Shown here piece after piece: positions 21,855-36,284 of a stretch of 64,000 nucleotides of DNA; position 1 is the stretch's first letter, and each line of letters begins with the position of its first letter. The translations under genes were made by a program, and so were the position numbers. The notes below the pieces were generated by a model that was not told the DNA's origin, made no database searches, and was given only the letters and a program-made list of their open reading frames with translations. Source of the stretch: Piromyces finnis (lineage: Eukaryota; Neocallimastigomycota; Neocallimastigomycetes; Neocallimastigales; Neocallimastigaceae); NCBI GenBank assembly GCA_002104945.1, contig MCFH01000084.1, positions 62,001 through 126,000 of the forward strand, read 5' to 3'.

Positions 21855-22324
21855 TAATAATAAAATAGTAAGCAATCCTAAATTAATTTAGTTTAAAATT
21901 ATGGATTATAATAATTAATAATCCGAAAGTGTAAATACAAATATATATTTCATATAAATTAAAAATTATTGAAATTATATTCTTAATTAAGTAATAATAC
22001 ATATAAAATAATAATGAATTTTATATAATAATAATAAATTATTTGAAATTCTTAAAAATAATGTATTGAAATAGAAAAAATAGAAATAATTCTATTAATA
22101 TAATTTTAATAAAGATAAAAATTAAAATATATATAGGTATTTTTTGGTTATGTTGTAAATTAAATGCTTTTGTTTAATTATAATTTTTTTTAAGTGGATT
22201 TAAAATTGAGTATTTAATAATATGGCTGTATGTGAGAAATGTATTTTTTTAAAAGGCTTAATAATTAGGTTTTTAGATATGATCGATTTGTGTTTTAAGA
22301 GTTTTTTATTTAAGTAATAATATT
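21855..22324 (+). repeat. Flank segment shared (inverted) with 48421-48893
   Basis: This non-coding AT-rich stretch recurs as its reverse complement downstream of symporter copy 3. Shared landmarks are AATAATCCGAAAGTGTAAAT and GATATGATCGATTTGTGTTT. No gene is present. Confidence 0.85.
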
Positions 22325-22805
22325 TGGAAATGTCTTATTAATCTTTAATAAATAAATATTTGGAATGTTCCTTTTCTTTGAAATGGAACTCTGAATACAG
22401 AACTTCCTCACTTAGCTTTCTTGACGATCTTTTTACCCTTTTTCAAAATAAATACAATAATCTATTCATCCCTTACTTACTCCCTGAAATGGAAGTAAGA
22501 AAAATAATTTATAACTATTTTTTTACGTTCCTTCTTGGTGGAATTTTAGCTTATGATGAGCTACAAAACGATAAGGCGGAACAAAGACATTTGAATGAAC
22601 AGCTTTACAGTTCATCAGGGTCTCATGTTCCATATGTAGAGGGTCTCGCGGCTTTACTTACTAAAACAATTCCTATCATTAGTAGCTCAATGAAGCTACT
22701 TTTTGATAGGCTTAGTAAGACACCTAACATAATTAAGAGCACCGACGTAGTACCGATATGGCAAAGGAGCATTCTTAATGCTCCGTACACAGGGTTATTT
22801 TGTTT

Positions 22806-22837
<32 letters not shown>

Positions 22838-22840
22838 TAA
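22325..22840 (+). mobile_element. LINE-B fragment (internal deletion, 3' end)
   Basis: It starts with a scrap of the reverse transcriptase (FSLKWNSE, compare FPLKWNST in the larger LINE-B copy). It then jumps at about 22391 to the C-terminal region ending ALLTKTIPIISSSMKLLFD, which aligns with the LINE-A C-terminus ELLTKIMPFAIGQQWSMFKR. An open frame of 149 codons (22360-22809) spans this chimera. It closes with a (TAA)n-like tail at about 22805-22840. The element is dead. Confidence 0.75.
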
Positions 22841-23471
22841 TAAATACATAATAACTATATCACATAATTCACATAATTATTAATAACTGGAATATATTAT
22901 TTCAGCAATATTCCTTATTACCACAACCTCAAAATAAATAATAATATTATGATATTTTATTTTATAACGTATCATTGTAAAAGGTGTTTTTTATAAAATT
23001 AGTTAATAAGTTATATAATTAGTTAATTAAGTTAGTTATTACCTCTCTATACGAGTTAATAACTAAATAAAGTTTTATAAAAAATAATAAAAGAAAGAAA
23101 ATAAATATTATAACACAAAAATAAATATAACTATATATAAATATTATTATGAAATAAATTTACTTAAATAATTGTTTTTAATTATATCTTTTATTTATTT
23201 AGTATAATTATAATACATTAATTATTATTTTAGCTATTAATTTACTTTAATACTAACGCTAAAGTATTTAACGTTAGTTTTAACTATACTATTTAACTAT
23301 ATTAGTTTATTTTCTTTACCACTTGATTGGGTAAAGCAAATAAACTTCCTATTTAATTAATAACCATTAATATATGGTTATACATATATTTAGCCAATAA
23401 ATGGTGTCCAGAATATATGGTTTCAATTGAAATATTTGTGGGCAAACTTATGGCCACAAATATTTCTTACA
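22841..23471 (-). repeat. Candidate LTR of the second gypsy element (boundaries uncertain)
   Basis: Read on minus, the integrase stop is followed by a G-rich tract (AGGGGGGCAC) and then TGTAAGAAATATTTG starting at 23471. This is a polypurine-tract/LTR-start arrangement. At 23432-23463 there is a perfect hairpin (ATATTTGTGG and CCACAAATAT, 12-base loop). The far end of the LTR is not defined. No gene in this stretch. Confidence 0.45.
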
Positions 23472-23492
23472 GTGCCCCCCTAAGGAGAAAAC

Positions 23493-24510
23493 CTAGGTAG
23501 GGTTTTGGACACTAACCATGAATTCCTGGTAGCATTTATCTTGAAATTCCTTGAGTAGCTTATCATAGTGGGAGTTCTTGTCGATGATATCAGCATCAAC
23601 CCACTCTTGTCTAAAGTCACTAAAGGTAGCTAAGTATTGGTAGTTATCCTTCTTTCTTCGGGCATTCATGATTTTGATGATTTTCTGGCAGCCCACTGGT
23701 GCAGGTGTTAGTTCTTCAGGTTTGTTATGGTAGGGTTCAAGTTCACTGATATGAAACACTGGGTAGACGTTGGGGAAAGGTGACTTGCTGATATCCAACC
23801 GGTAGTTAAGTTTGCTTTCATCAATTCCAATAACCTTGAAAGGACCGTACTTTCTTGTTTGTAGCTTGTAGAAGGGAAGAGGGTTGTAATTTTCTGGTTT
23901 TCTTAACCACACCAAATCCATGAGCCTAATTTTAGGGTAGTTAAGTTCTCTCCTATGGTCCAAGTGGTCCAAGAACCGTGTTCTTGATATGCCCAGCATG
24001 TGCTTTAAGTTGCCTAAGTTGTGAGCAAAGCTATCTAATACAGGTGCTTCACCAAGTGAGTGGACAAGTTCTGAGTCTTGAGGGTTCATATGTACCTGGT
24101 AGTTATACAAAGCTAGGAATGGGGACTGCTTGGTAGAACTGTGTACTGCATTATTATAACAGAACTCAGCTAAGTACAAGTACTTCAACCATTCGTCGTC
24201 ATCAAAGGTCTTCACAAAGCATCTAAGGTACATACTTACGTAGGAGTTGTTACGTTCTACCTGACCAACCGTTTCATGATGGCCGGTGGTAGCAAGGTTT
24301 ACTTCTACGCCAAAGAACCCCATAATGTCCTTCCACAACTTACTAGTGAACTGGGCACCACGATCCGTAGTAACCGATTTGGGACAACCATGTAACTTGA
24401 ATACATGTTGTAAGTATGCTAAGGCTATTTCTTTAGCAGTAGGCATACTCCTAAACCCCACTAAGTGTATCATTTTGGTTAACTTATCGCTACAAACCAT
24501 GATACAACCT
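23493..24510 (-). pseudogene. Ty3/gypsy integrase, 5'-truncated
   Basis: The 335-codon frame holds the second part of a gypsy-type integrase core: TTDRGAQFTS with D46, and QVERNN with E82, 35 residues apart. The zinc finger and first catalytic Asp are missing. The GPF-type region (RKYGPFKVIGI), PVFHISELEPY and a C-terminal chromodomain-like segment (YLATFSDFRQEWVDADII) follow. Homology begins abruptly at about 24510, where AT-rich foldback sequence takes over. Its G+C is higher than the surroundings and the family differs from the element at 1-1827. It cannot integrate on its own. Confidence 0.85.
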
Positions 24511-24511
24511 G

Positions 24512-25665
24512 TAAAGATATAAAGTATATCTTTAAATTATTTAATAATTAATTAATAATTATTGAATAATAATTTTGATATTTTAATGAAAAAAATTGTT
24601 TATAAAATTTATTGTATAAATTTTATGGAATAATTAAATAAAGATTAATTTTAAAATATCAAAGTTACAAATGAAATTTGGATAAATGTTTAAATTAATG
24701 GATAATTAAATTTAAATATTTTAAATATTCAAATTAAATCTTAAAAAGTTTTTATTTAATTAAAATTAGTTTAATAACTTTAGCGTAGTTTGAAATTAGC
24801 ATTTTTAATTATAAATATATAATAAATAGTATTGTTAATATTTAATTAATATATAGGTAATACATGGACTGTATTCAATTTGCAGTTTACTCAAATTGAA
24901 TCAAAAGTGTATTTAATTAGTTTTAGTTTAGTTTTATTATTTTATTATTTAATTAAATTAGTATTAAATTAGTTTTGTTTATTTTATATTGAATATATGT
25001 ATAATTAAATAGAATAGTATATTAAAATATAATTTACAAAAAATATAAATACATGTAAAATTTCTTGATTAAAACGATGTAATTGTTATTGACTATTATT
25101 TAGTTAATAACTAAATAAAATTAATAAAAGAGATATTTTAAATATAATTTATTTTTCTTGTTTCTTTTTTATTTATTTTGTGTTTATTGTTTTATTGTAA
25201 AAATTTTATAATCTGTTTTAAATTTTATAAAACTTTTACACTTTTAATTCAACTTGAGTAAACTAAAAATTGAATAAAGCCCATGTATTATCTATAAATT
25301 TATTAATACTATTCATTATATATTTCCTATTGAAATATAAACAAATCTATTTTTAAAACTAAGTTAAAATTATTAAACTATTCTAACTTTAAATAAAAAA
25401 GTATAATCTATTCTAAAATTAAATAAAAAGTATTTAAAAAATATTTTAATTTTTTAAAATATTTAAAATATTTAAATTTAATTAAAATTATTTTATTCCT
25501 TAAATTTAAATATTTATCTTAATTTAATTTTAACGGAATTAGTATAAATTAGTATAAAATAATTTATTATTAAATTATTCCATAAAATTTATTCAAAAAT
25601 TTTATAATCAATTTTACTAAATATTAATAATTAATAATTAATAATTAATTATTAAATAATATATT
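24512..25665. repeat. Long imperfect inverted repeat (foldback-like), centre about 25090
   Basis: The arms of about 500 bp are diverged but alignable. 24832-24905 (AATAGTATTGTTAATATTTA, then TAATACATGGACTGTATTCA) matches the reverse complement of 25245-25320 (AATAGTATTAATAAATTTA, then TAATACATGGGCTTTATTCA). Outer parts at about 24580-24660 and 25560-25620 also pair. No coding region is visible. It abuts the truncated integrase and could be a foldback element or two opposed LTR relics. Confidence 0.6.
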
Positions 25666-26059
25666 TTTATGAGATTGGTACTATTTATCAACATTATATA
25701 ATTTATAAAAAATACTATCATATAAATTATTTAATAAAAAAAAAAAATTTTAAAATTTCAAAAAGTTATAATTGGAATAATTATTAATAAACTACACATT
25801 AATATGTATAGTCGGGATTTCACATATAAATTTTTTGTTACATTTTTTATTTTTATTTTTATTACAGTTTTCATAAAATAATTTTAATTATTTTATTTTT
25901 TGCTTTATTTTATTTTTTTTTTTTTTTTTTCTTACATTTCTTTGATTTTTATTCTTTATTTAAAAACAGTAATTTAAAATATTTTTTTAATATTAAAAAT
26001 CATAGCATTAAAAATATATTTTATATTTCTTCTTACTTAATGTACCTATTATTTTAAAT
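25666..26059. other. AT-rich spacer
   Basis: A/T runs only; nothing recognised before the CotH gene stop. Confidence 0.7.
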
Positions 26060-28446
26060 TTAATTTATGATAGTACTGCGAATCATTGTGACAGTTTTAG
26101 TAATAGTTTTAATTTCATTTGTTGCGGTTGCAGTAATTGTAACTAAATCCTCTTCTTCTTCAGAATCACTTTCATCAATAGCTGTTACTTCTTCTTCAAC
26201 TTCAAGAGCTTCATCATCAGAAATATATTCTACATCAATTGAAGTTGGAGTTGGTTCAGTTGAAGAATTAGTTTGAGTTTCAATAAATGAATCAGAATAA
26301 GTCTCAGTTGGTGATTCAGTTGATGTTTCGACAATAGTTTCATTCGAAGCTTCACTTGGTGATTCAGTTGGTGTTTCAAATACAACTTCAGTATAATTAT
26401 AATCAATTGATGTTTCAGTTGGCATTTCATATGAATAATAAGTAGAATACCAACCATCAAATCCAAAATCATAGTTATAATTAACATTAAGTTCTTCAAC
26501 AACTGGATATTCATAATTCTCATCTAAATAAGTTGAATCACATTCTAATGAATAGTAATCACAAGTATATCTATATCTCATAAGAATCCAATACTTTAAT
26601 CCATAGGATTCCATATCTGAATAGCCATTAGTAAATTCAGAATAAGCATCCCATTGTTCTAAAGAAAAGTTTCCATCAATACCACCTGTATTAAAATGAC
26701 CAGGATAATTACCATTAGCATCTGGTGTTTTATCTAATATAACATATGGTTTAATGTACTCTTTAATTTCATCAATATGAGAATAAAGTGTTGATGGATT
26801 AAAAACTTTACTAATAACTTCACTTAATATTTTTTCAAATCTAGCTGAATCATTGAAAATTAGTACTTCTATAAGATGAATATTTCCATAAGCGGCTGTA
26901 ATTGTAATTGGAGCATTGAAAAACATACTTACTTGTCCGAAATCATGATCAAAATCATGAGATAAATAAATCCATTTACCATTAGGTTGTTTGTACATAT
27001 AGTAATTATGAGTATTTTGAATATGGTCATAGGCACCTGTTAAATAATCAATGGCCATTTCATATAAAAAATGATCAATTTCGAAAATATCTTCAAGATC
27101 TGCGGCTGATTTAGCATTTTCAATTGCTGTTAAAAATTCAATCCATTCAGTATCATTATCAATTTCTTCATTTTCATTAATACATCCATAAGAATATTCT
27201 GGAAGTAAATCAATCATGCTATCACACTTATATAAATTTTTTGCATTCTTTTCACCATAAACTTCTTCAATCCATGATAATTTATAATCATCATTAAATG
27301 TATATAATCCCATGAATTCATCATTAATGTAAAGTTGTACATAAGTAGATGAAACTGATTTTAATCCTAAACGATTATGAATATCTGAAATTAATTTTGT
27401 TCTCATAATAGTTGGATCATTTAAATCAGCGCGAAGTTTAAATTGACTACGTCCATGAAGATCCTTATTACCTCTGATTTTTAAATTAAAACCTGGTTTT
27501 TGGAAGAATCGAGAGTATGCACCACCTAATTTAAAAGTTACTTTATCAAATGAATTTTGTTCTCTACAAAAGACATATGTATACAATATATATTTAAAAG
27601 TAATAATTAATAACAATATTGTATTAATAATATTAATATAAATCTAATGAATATTATTACTATTGGTAATAATAAATTTATTAATTACTTACCCATTAAT
27701 TTCGAAAATCATAGTAGCATTTTTAGTTTTGAATGATTTCATAACTTCTTCTTCTTCTTCTTCATTAATACTAATAATAGATCTAATATCAGATGGGATA
27801 CTTGCATTTTGTATTATTTCAAGTAATTCCATATCATTATGATTGTCTGACATTTTTAAACCATCAAGTACTTCTGAAATTCTTATCATATTGAAATCTT
27901 CATTACTTTCTAAAATTTCATAATATACTTCATAAAAATCTTCCATACTAACTATACTAATATTTTCTAAATTAAAGTCGAATCCATTTATTACTTCTAT
28001 TGCATCAAAAGTAGGAAAACCATCTTCTCCTATTTTTAATTCTGGAAGAATTTCATCAAAATTATAGCCAGGGTAATATTCTTTGAAATTTACTTTTTTT
28101 AAACCAAAAATTACATTATATAAAGTAGCTTTAATCATATTAATAGCAGAAGAAGCAGTTAATTCATAGTTAACCTTCATATATGAACTTTCTTTCAATT
28201 TAATAAATTCCTCATCAGGCATATATATTTTTAAATTTGGCATTGCATTATCTGTAAGTTCAAATAATTCTGCTCTTTTCCCTTTATCAATGAAAGTAGA
28301 TATAGCCAAAGTACTGTAAACTATATATAATTCATTTCAAAAATATATTTAGTTAGTCAATATATCAATTACCTTTTTTATTATTTACTACTTATTTAAT
28401 ACTAACCGCAACAACATAATAAAATGAATAAATTTTTAATTAACAT
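26060..28446 (-). CDS. Secreted CotH-kinase-domain protein, 3 exons
   Basis: Exons (minus strand) are 28407-28446, 27693-28320 and 26060-27563. The introns, 28321-28406 and 27564-27692, are GT-AG with matching phases. The joined frame of 2,172 nt encodes 723 residues. Exon 1 supplies a signal peptide (MLIKNLFILLCCC, completed in exon 2 by VYSTLA). The CotH region includes HGRSQFKLRAD (about 259-269) and the catalytic-type SHDFDHDFG (about 424-432). CotH proteins are atypical protein kinases; in anaerobic fungi they are abundant extracellular proteins, often with dockerins. No dockerin is visible here; instead the C-terminal 100 residues are rich in Ser, Thr, Pro and Glu. An acidic run of six Glu lies near the end of exon 2. 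The first exon is my prediction; the later two are strongly supported by homology. Confidence 0.85.
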
Positions 28447-29910
<1,464 letters not shown>

Positions 29911-30659
29911 ATTGTTAGTGTATTGCTTTTACTAATATTTGATTTTAAATTTTCTTCATATATATATATATACTTTAAATTTTCTTTTGTAATTTTAAAC
30001 ATAAAATTTATCAGATGTTTTATATAGTTTTCAAACATAATAATATATTTTCTTGATATAATTTATTAACATTTGTACCAAAATAAATGAATATTTAAAA
30101 ATTATAAAAATATTAAATTTTTTATTAATGATAAGAACTTAACTATACTTAACCATACCTAAAATATATATATATTTCTATACTTTTTATCTTATATCAT
30201 AATATTAATTATAGAGATTTATTAATGATTTTTGATATCAATTTAAAGTTTAATATACATTTTTATATCCTAATTATTAAAATAAATAAATTTATTATAT
30301 CTTTCTTCTTTTTTTATTATCTTTAAATTTTCTTCTTTATTAAATATATCTAGTAGAAAAAAAATAAGGTAACACAGTCTTTATTATAAAAATTAAATTA
30401 TTAAAATCTAAATTATGAAAAAAATCATATAAATTGTCTTTGTGTTATATTTATTTTAGAAATAAAATAGTCAACGTTATTTTTTTTTAAAACTAAGAAG
30501 ATATTACACTTTCTTCTTTTATTTATTCATTTAATTTGTGATTTTACATTATATTAGGTGATAATACATATTGAAATAATAAATAATAAATAAAAATAAT
30601 AAATATATATATATATATATATATAAAAATAAAGTAATTATTAAAGTTACATAAAAGTT
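29911..30659. other. AT-rich spacer with (TA)n
   Basis: It holds a (TA)n run at 30603-30625 close to the 3' end of the LINE-B relic. No gene seen. Confidence 0.7.
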
Positions 30660-33600
30660 TAATGAACTCTGCAATTTGTACTGTGTGGGATTGGTCCCTA
30701 CCTAATAAATTAAATGAAATAAAAAAAAAAGAAGTAACATCAGGTAGGATAGTGTGGTGTCCACTAAACTCTCCCATGAGTTCATAATGCTTTCATTCGA
30801 AGAAATACTAACATTGAACCCTGTGTACGGAACACTGAGAATGTTCCTTTGCCATATCGGTACGACGTCGGCGCTCTTGATTATGTTAGGTGTCTTATCA
30901 AAAAGTAGCTTCATAGAGCTACTAATGATAGGGATTGTTTTAATAAGAAAAGCTGAGAGACCCTCTACCTATGGAACATGAGACCCCTGATGAACTGTAA
31001 AGCTGTTCATTCAAGTATCTTTGTTCCGCCTTATCGATTTGTAGCTCATCATAAGCTAAAGTTCCATCAAGAAGGAACGTAAAAATATAGTTATAAATTG
31101 TTTTTTCTTATTTCCATTTCAGGGAGTAAGTATGTGATGAATTGATTCTTATATTCATCGAATACAAATAATCCAGGTAATTCCTAAATTTAAGTGAGGT
31201 TTTTTGAGACCGATATGCATTAGGCGATTTGAATTAAGGAATTTGTTGTTAGTATATCTGATGGCTTTACTTCCATTATTTAGGCTACTATTATTCCAAT
31301 AATATTCTCTAATATCTTTAGTACTTTTAATATTTATTTTCATAAGCTTCTTATGTAGTGAACAAGATTCTTTGGCCCAAGAGTAATGAGACATGGGAGG
31401 AATAGATCAGACGAGATCTTTAATAATACAATTTGATTTTCTCCATTTAACAAAGCATTTCACTTGTTGCGCAGCACAAATACCTGAAAGGGTAGGAATC
31501 TTCATATCTCTTGTAAGAGCATACAGACTAATAAATGAATTTCGTTCAAAAACAAAATCTTTGTTATTAAAACTTTTATTGTGAAAGCTATTGACACTCC
31601 ATAAAACAGCAGTATTGATAAGAGATTGGACTCTTCTAGTTCTATTTTCGTTGGAACCAGGTAAAGGAGCATAATAAGAGACTTTGCTTAAAATATAGGA
31701 ATGAATTACTATATTTTTTAAGCCAATAGGAACACTATTGTTAGTGAGGAAGCTCTTAAAAGAGAATAAGGATTTCTGAACTTTTTTGTACATATTAGAC
31801 AGAATAGGAATCAGAGAGAGATCTTCTCGAATGGGATTCCAAAATAAGTATAGCAAGAAACCTTTGGAATCGAGTACATACCGATGTAAAATGTTGGGTC
31901 GACATAACTAGGGGATCTATTAAAGTTTATAGGTTTAACAACAATAGTTGCACATTTATTTATTCCAAAAGACATTTCATTTAAATTAGCCTAATCAAGG
32001 ACTAGATTGAGCATCTTTTGAAGGTTCTTCTTGCTAAGAGCAATCAGAACAATGTCATCAGCGAAAAGACCACCACAGCAACATTTATTTCCTAAGCTAA
32101 CACCAAACCTTTCACATTTATTTAAAATATCATTGATGAAGAGATTAAATAGAATAGGAGAAAGAGGACATTCTTGTCTTACACCACGATTGATAGGGAA
32201 TTCATTAGAAAGCATATCCAAGAAACGTGAACGAGCTTTTGAGGTAGAGTAGAAATTATTGAGAAAATCAAAACACTTACCACGTATACCTAATTTATAT
32301 AGCTTTGTAAGGATATTAAAAATAGGAACTGAGTCGTATGCTTTTTTAAGGTCAAGAAAAGCAACATAAGTGGTTTTTCCTTTAAATTTTCTTCTTTGAC
32401 AGATTTCTCTAATGGAAATAAATAAGCTAATACATTCTTCTTTATTGCGAAATCCAAATTGCTCAGGTCTTATAAAATTATGAGAAAGAGCATATTTTGA
32501 AATTCTATTAATTACAATTTTTGAAATGATTTTAAGATCTACGTTGATGAGAGAAATACCACGATAATTATTACAGTCTGAAAGATCGCCTTTCTTTGGA
32601 ATAGAAACAATGGAAGTAGAATTCCATTTCAAAGGAAAGGATCCATTCCAGATTTTATTAAAAATTAATTTAAGACAATTACCAGCAGACTTATGTTCTT
32701 TTTCCAATTCTTCGTTACAAAAGAAAGCTTTGAAGAATTCAATTGGTATACCATCGGGACCTGGAGCCTTATTATTCTTCATTGATAGAACAGTATTTCT
32801 AATTTCCTCAATAGAGATGGGATCATTAATATTCCATGCTATTTGATTGATATGATTGAATTGGAAGGCTCTTTCCCAGTAACCCCGATTTAAGCTATGA
32901 TTTGTAACATCAGATGCAAGATTTTCATAATGTTCAGCCTAACGTTTTAATTGTTCTTGAGGAGTAAATAAATCCTTGCCATTCTTGTCCTTAAGAGTTG
33001 AAACATGAAAGGATGAATAACTTGGTTTGGCAGGTTTTTTAAGGCCTTTTCAACCTTGTCTAATGCTTTTATCAATAAAATGTTTACCGATAGAAACAAT
33101 ATTAGCTTTACAGAGATTGGATCTGAATTTACTCTTAACCTTTTTGATGGTATTACATAAATTTTGGTATATGGAGAACTGGTTAAGATAATTATCCATG
33201 TCAGCGCAATCTGAAAGGGATTTAATATTTTTGTAAGCCAGATGTTTTTCATGTAATAAGTTTTTGATGTATTGAGGGCAATGGAATGCTGGACCTTTTA
33301 AATCTGCAGTCACAATGGCTTTTATATCTTTACCTAAAGTTTTGGAAGTATCTAAAAATTTTGAAACCATATCGTCAGCCGATAGGCTATCGCAATTAGC
33401 TTCAAGCTTAGAAGCTAGAACAGCAAAACGATTACTAGTAAGAATGTCAGAACACTTTGTGTTACAGATATGACTTGACCACTTAAAGGTCTTCTTAGGC
33501 TTTTTGAAACCATCAGAAGTCTTTTTTAAAAGACACAAGGATCAGAAACATCGGGAAAAACTTCGCAAACTGAAGATTTGTTTATGTGTTCTGTCATAGC

Positions 33601-33695
33601 TTTGTTGTATATAATATGGTCAATGCATGAAGATTTAGATCCTTTTTCCCAAGTAAAATTATTACCAGTTAACTCAGCCATAGTCCAATCAAGGA
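30660..33695 (-). mobile_element. LINE-B non-LTR retrotransposon, decayed
   Basis: On the minus strand the order is endonuclease tail, linker, reverse transcriptase and C-terminal region, split by frameshifts. The endonuclease tail, near 33538-33690, has SSCIDHIIYN and a degraded SDH-like SDPC. The linker is at 33050-33538. The RT at 31991-32782 has NKAPGPDGIPIEF, IVSIPKKGDL, NNYRGISLIN, FLDLKKAYDS and FADD. The RT C-terminus is at 31407-31856, and the 3' part ends with TPNIIKSADVVPIWQRNIL near 30800-30910. VRQECPLSP replaces the normal VRQGCPLSP. The 5' half is missing because the poly(A) end of a LINE-A copy is inserted at 33696. Related to but clearly distinct from LINE-A. Not competent to move. 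Confidence 0.88.
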
Positions 33696-35463
33696 TTTTT
33701 TTTTTTTTTTTTTTTTTTTAACGGCATCAAATATTTTTAAACTTTATTATTAATTAAATTAAAATTATAATACATGTTATATAAAAAATTAAAAATTAAA
33801 ATAAAAATAAAATATTGTTTAAATAAACACAAATGAATAAAAATTGGGTATAATGTATTCTAGTAATTTTAATTAAAGTAAGAAAGCCACTATTATACTA
33901 AAGTATAATAATTGTATTTGACTTCCAATGGGACACCGAGCCAAAGATCAAAATTTTATCATGGGACAAAATTATGATCTCCATTGGTTGCGCTGGCCCT
34001 CCTGGCCTGTCTTACTGTTTCTTCAGCATTGACGCTCTTGGATGTTGCTTCAAACCTTTTGAACATTGACCATTGCTGGCCAATAGCAAAAGGCATGATT
34101 TTGGTTAGAAGTTCCGCGGTTACCGTCAAGAATGGTGTTCCTTCGTTAGTACCAGATTGAATCTGACGCTTACAAAGTTCTTTCCATTCCCTTGAATTGT
34201 AATTAATATTGTTAAAACTTCTTCCCCCAAAAAAGAATTTAAATATTTTACTGCACAGACTAGAATAATCATACACACTAATATTCACCGGATTATTAGA
34301 ACTATTACTATCATTAACTAAATTACTATCTAAATTAGAATTATTATCTTCACTATTGCTATCATTACTAGTATTATTATTTCTATAACTACTATTGTTA
34401 TTATTACTATTTCTATTACTACTATTGTTATTATTACTATTGTTACTATTACTATTGTTATTACTACTATTGTTACTATTACTATTAATGTTATTACTAT
34501 CTCTACTGATATTATCAATTTCATTATTATTGATAGGACTATTGGAATTACGTTGACTGAAAAAATTTAATAGCTGGACTATAGAATCATAATGTTTAAT
34601 ACGGATATCTCTAAATGTTGGACAATCTAATAACCAATGTTTAATACTTTGATCTCCACACTTGCAACATGGACAGTAGTTAGGACAAACTGGATCAACA
34701 AATTTGGCAGCTTTGGCAACTCTAGCATCCAACTTGTATCCGCTTCTTGCTTTCAATAGCCAGTAGAAGCCATAGGCAAACTCTGGGTACTCATAACATA
34801 ATTTAATAAAATCTTTAGTTTCAATAAATTTATTATCATCATAATATTGCGCTTTGATTGAATTCCCTTTGAGATCTTTCCAATAAAAGCTTTTAACTGC
34901 TTTAACATCTCCATGCTTCTTTAGTTTTTTATCAAGTGTCCTACTTGATTTGCACCACGTGTATTTTCTAAATTTAGGAATGTAATTGACAAGGTATGAG
35001 ATAATACAATTTGAGTTTTTCCATTTGTTAAAACATCTAACCTGAGCTAATGCACATTTGGCTGACAATGGAGGAATATTCAAATCTTTTGAAATAGAGT
35101 ATAAAGATATAAACGATACAGCTTTATGAACTCCAGCAACCCATCGTATTCCTTTGTTAACATGCTTCTGAGCAATCCTAGACCTAGCTTTGTTGGATCC
35201 AAGTAATGGTGCAAAGTATGAAACTCTGCTAATCACTTGTGAGTTAAGTACTAGCTTTTTGAAGGGAATAGGAATATTAGGATTTCTTAAGAATTTACTG
35301 ACTGAGAAAAGTCCTTTCAAATCCTTGTTATTAAGAGCTTTAATTACTGGTTTAAGGGACAAATTCTTATCAAATGGAACACCAAGATAAGTATAACAAT
35401 CAGTAGTTGGAATGGGTTGTCCTGCTAAGTAAAATGTTGGATCTCTCTTGTTCTGATTTTTTT
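33696..35463 (-). mobile_element. LINE-A copy 1, 5'-truncated
   Basis: The poly(A) tail (24 T on plus, 33696-33719) is followed by the family 3' UTR starting AACGGCATCAAATATT. The C-terminal 500-odd codons (stop near 33959) run up to about 35459. They include the zinc knuckle CKCGDQSIKHWLLDC and an Asn/Ser-rich tract encoded by a trinucleotide-like repeat. Truncation occurs in the segment after the RT core. A T-run and then the 5' monomer sequence follow directly at 35464. Confidence 0.9.
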
Positions 35464-35549
35464 TTTCTACTCTCTCAGTACCATGAGCATGAGTAGAGCC
35501 CCTTGAGAAACTTCATTAATTAAATAATTGAAATCACGTTCCCAAGGGG
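35464..35549 (-). repeat. Isolated 5' monomer piece of LINE-A type
   Basis: Contains CTACTCTCTCAGTACCATGA and TTGAGAAACTTCATTAATTA, as in the tandem monomers at 41451-41646 and 47936-48350. Here it lies between two LINE-A fragments. Confidence 0.85.
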
Positions 35550-36021
35550 TTTTTTTTTTTTTTTTTTTTTTTTTAACGGCATCAAATATTATAAACTTTA
35601 TTATTAATTTAATTAAAATTATAATACATGTAATAAAAAATTAAAAAATAAAAATAAAAATAAAAAAAATATGTTTAAATAAACACAAATGAATAAAAAT
35701 TGGGTATAATGTATTCTAGTAATTTTAATTAAAGTAAGAAAGCCACTATCATACTAAAGTATAATAATTGTATTTGACTTCCAATGGGACACCGAGCCAA
35801 AGATCAAAATTTTGTCATGGAACAAAATTATGATCTCCATTGGTTGCGCTGGCCCTCCTGGCCTGTCTTACTGTTTCTTCAGCATTGACGCTCTTGGATG
35901 TTGCTTCAAACCTTTTGAACATTGTCCATTGCTGGCCAATAGCAAAAGGCATGATTTTGGTTAGAAGTTCCGCGGTTACCGTCAAGAATGGTGTTCCTTC
36001 GTTAGTACCCAAGGGGGTAGA
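35550..36021 (-). mobile_element. LINE-A copy 2, extreme 3' fragment
   Basis: 25-base poly(T) (35550-35574), 3' UTR and only the last ~70 codons (GTNEGTPFLTV to the stop at about 35815) remain. The coding part ends at about 36007 and is joined to CAAGGGGGTAGA, a monomer-end sequence, directly followed by the tail of copy 3. Confidence 0.9.
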
Positions 36022-36284
36022 TTTTTTTTTTTTTTTTTTTTTTAACGGCATCAAATATTTTAAACTTTATTATTAATTTAATTAAAATTATAATACATGT
36101 AATATAAAAAATTAAAAATTAAAATAAAAATAAAAAAAGCATGTTTAAATAAACACAAATGAATAAAATTTGGGTATAATGTATTCTAGTAATTTTAATT
36201 AAAGTAAGAAAGCCACTATCATACTAAAGTATAATAATTGTATTTGACTTCCAATGGGACACCGAGCCAAAGATCAAAATTTTA

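Noticed and set aside
23432-23463. Perfect 10-bp hairpin considered as a transcription terminator
   Set aside because: The DNA is eukaryotic and the hairpin lies within a retroelement LTR, so a bacterial-style terminator is not expected.
24286-24522. Plus-strand frame opposite the integrase
   Set aside because: Shadow of the gypsy integrase on the minus strand.
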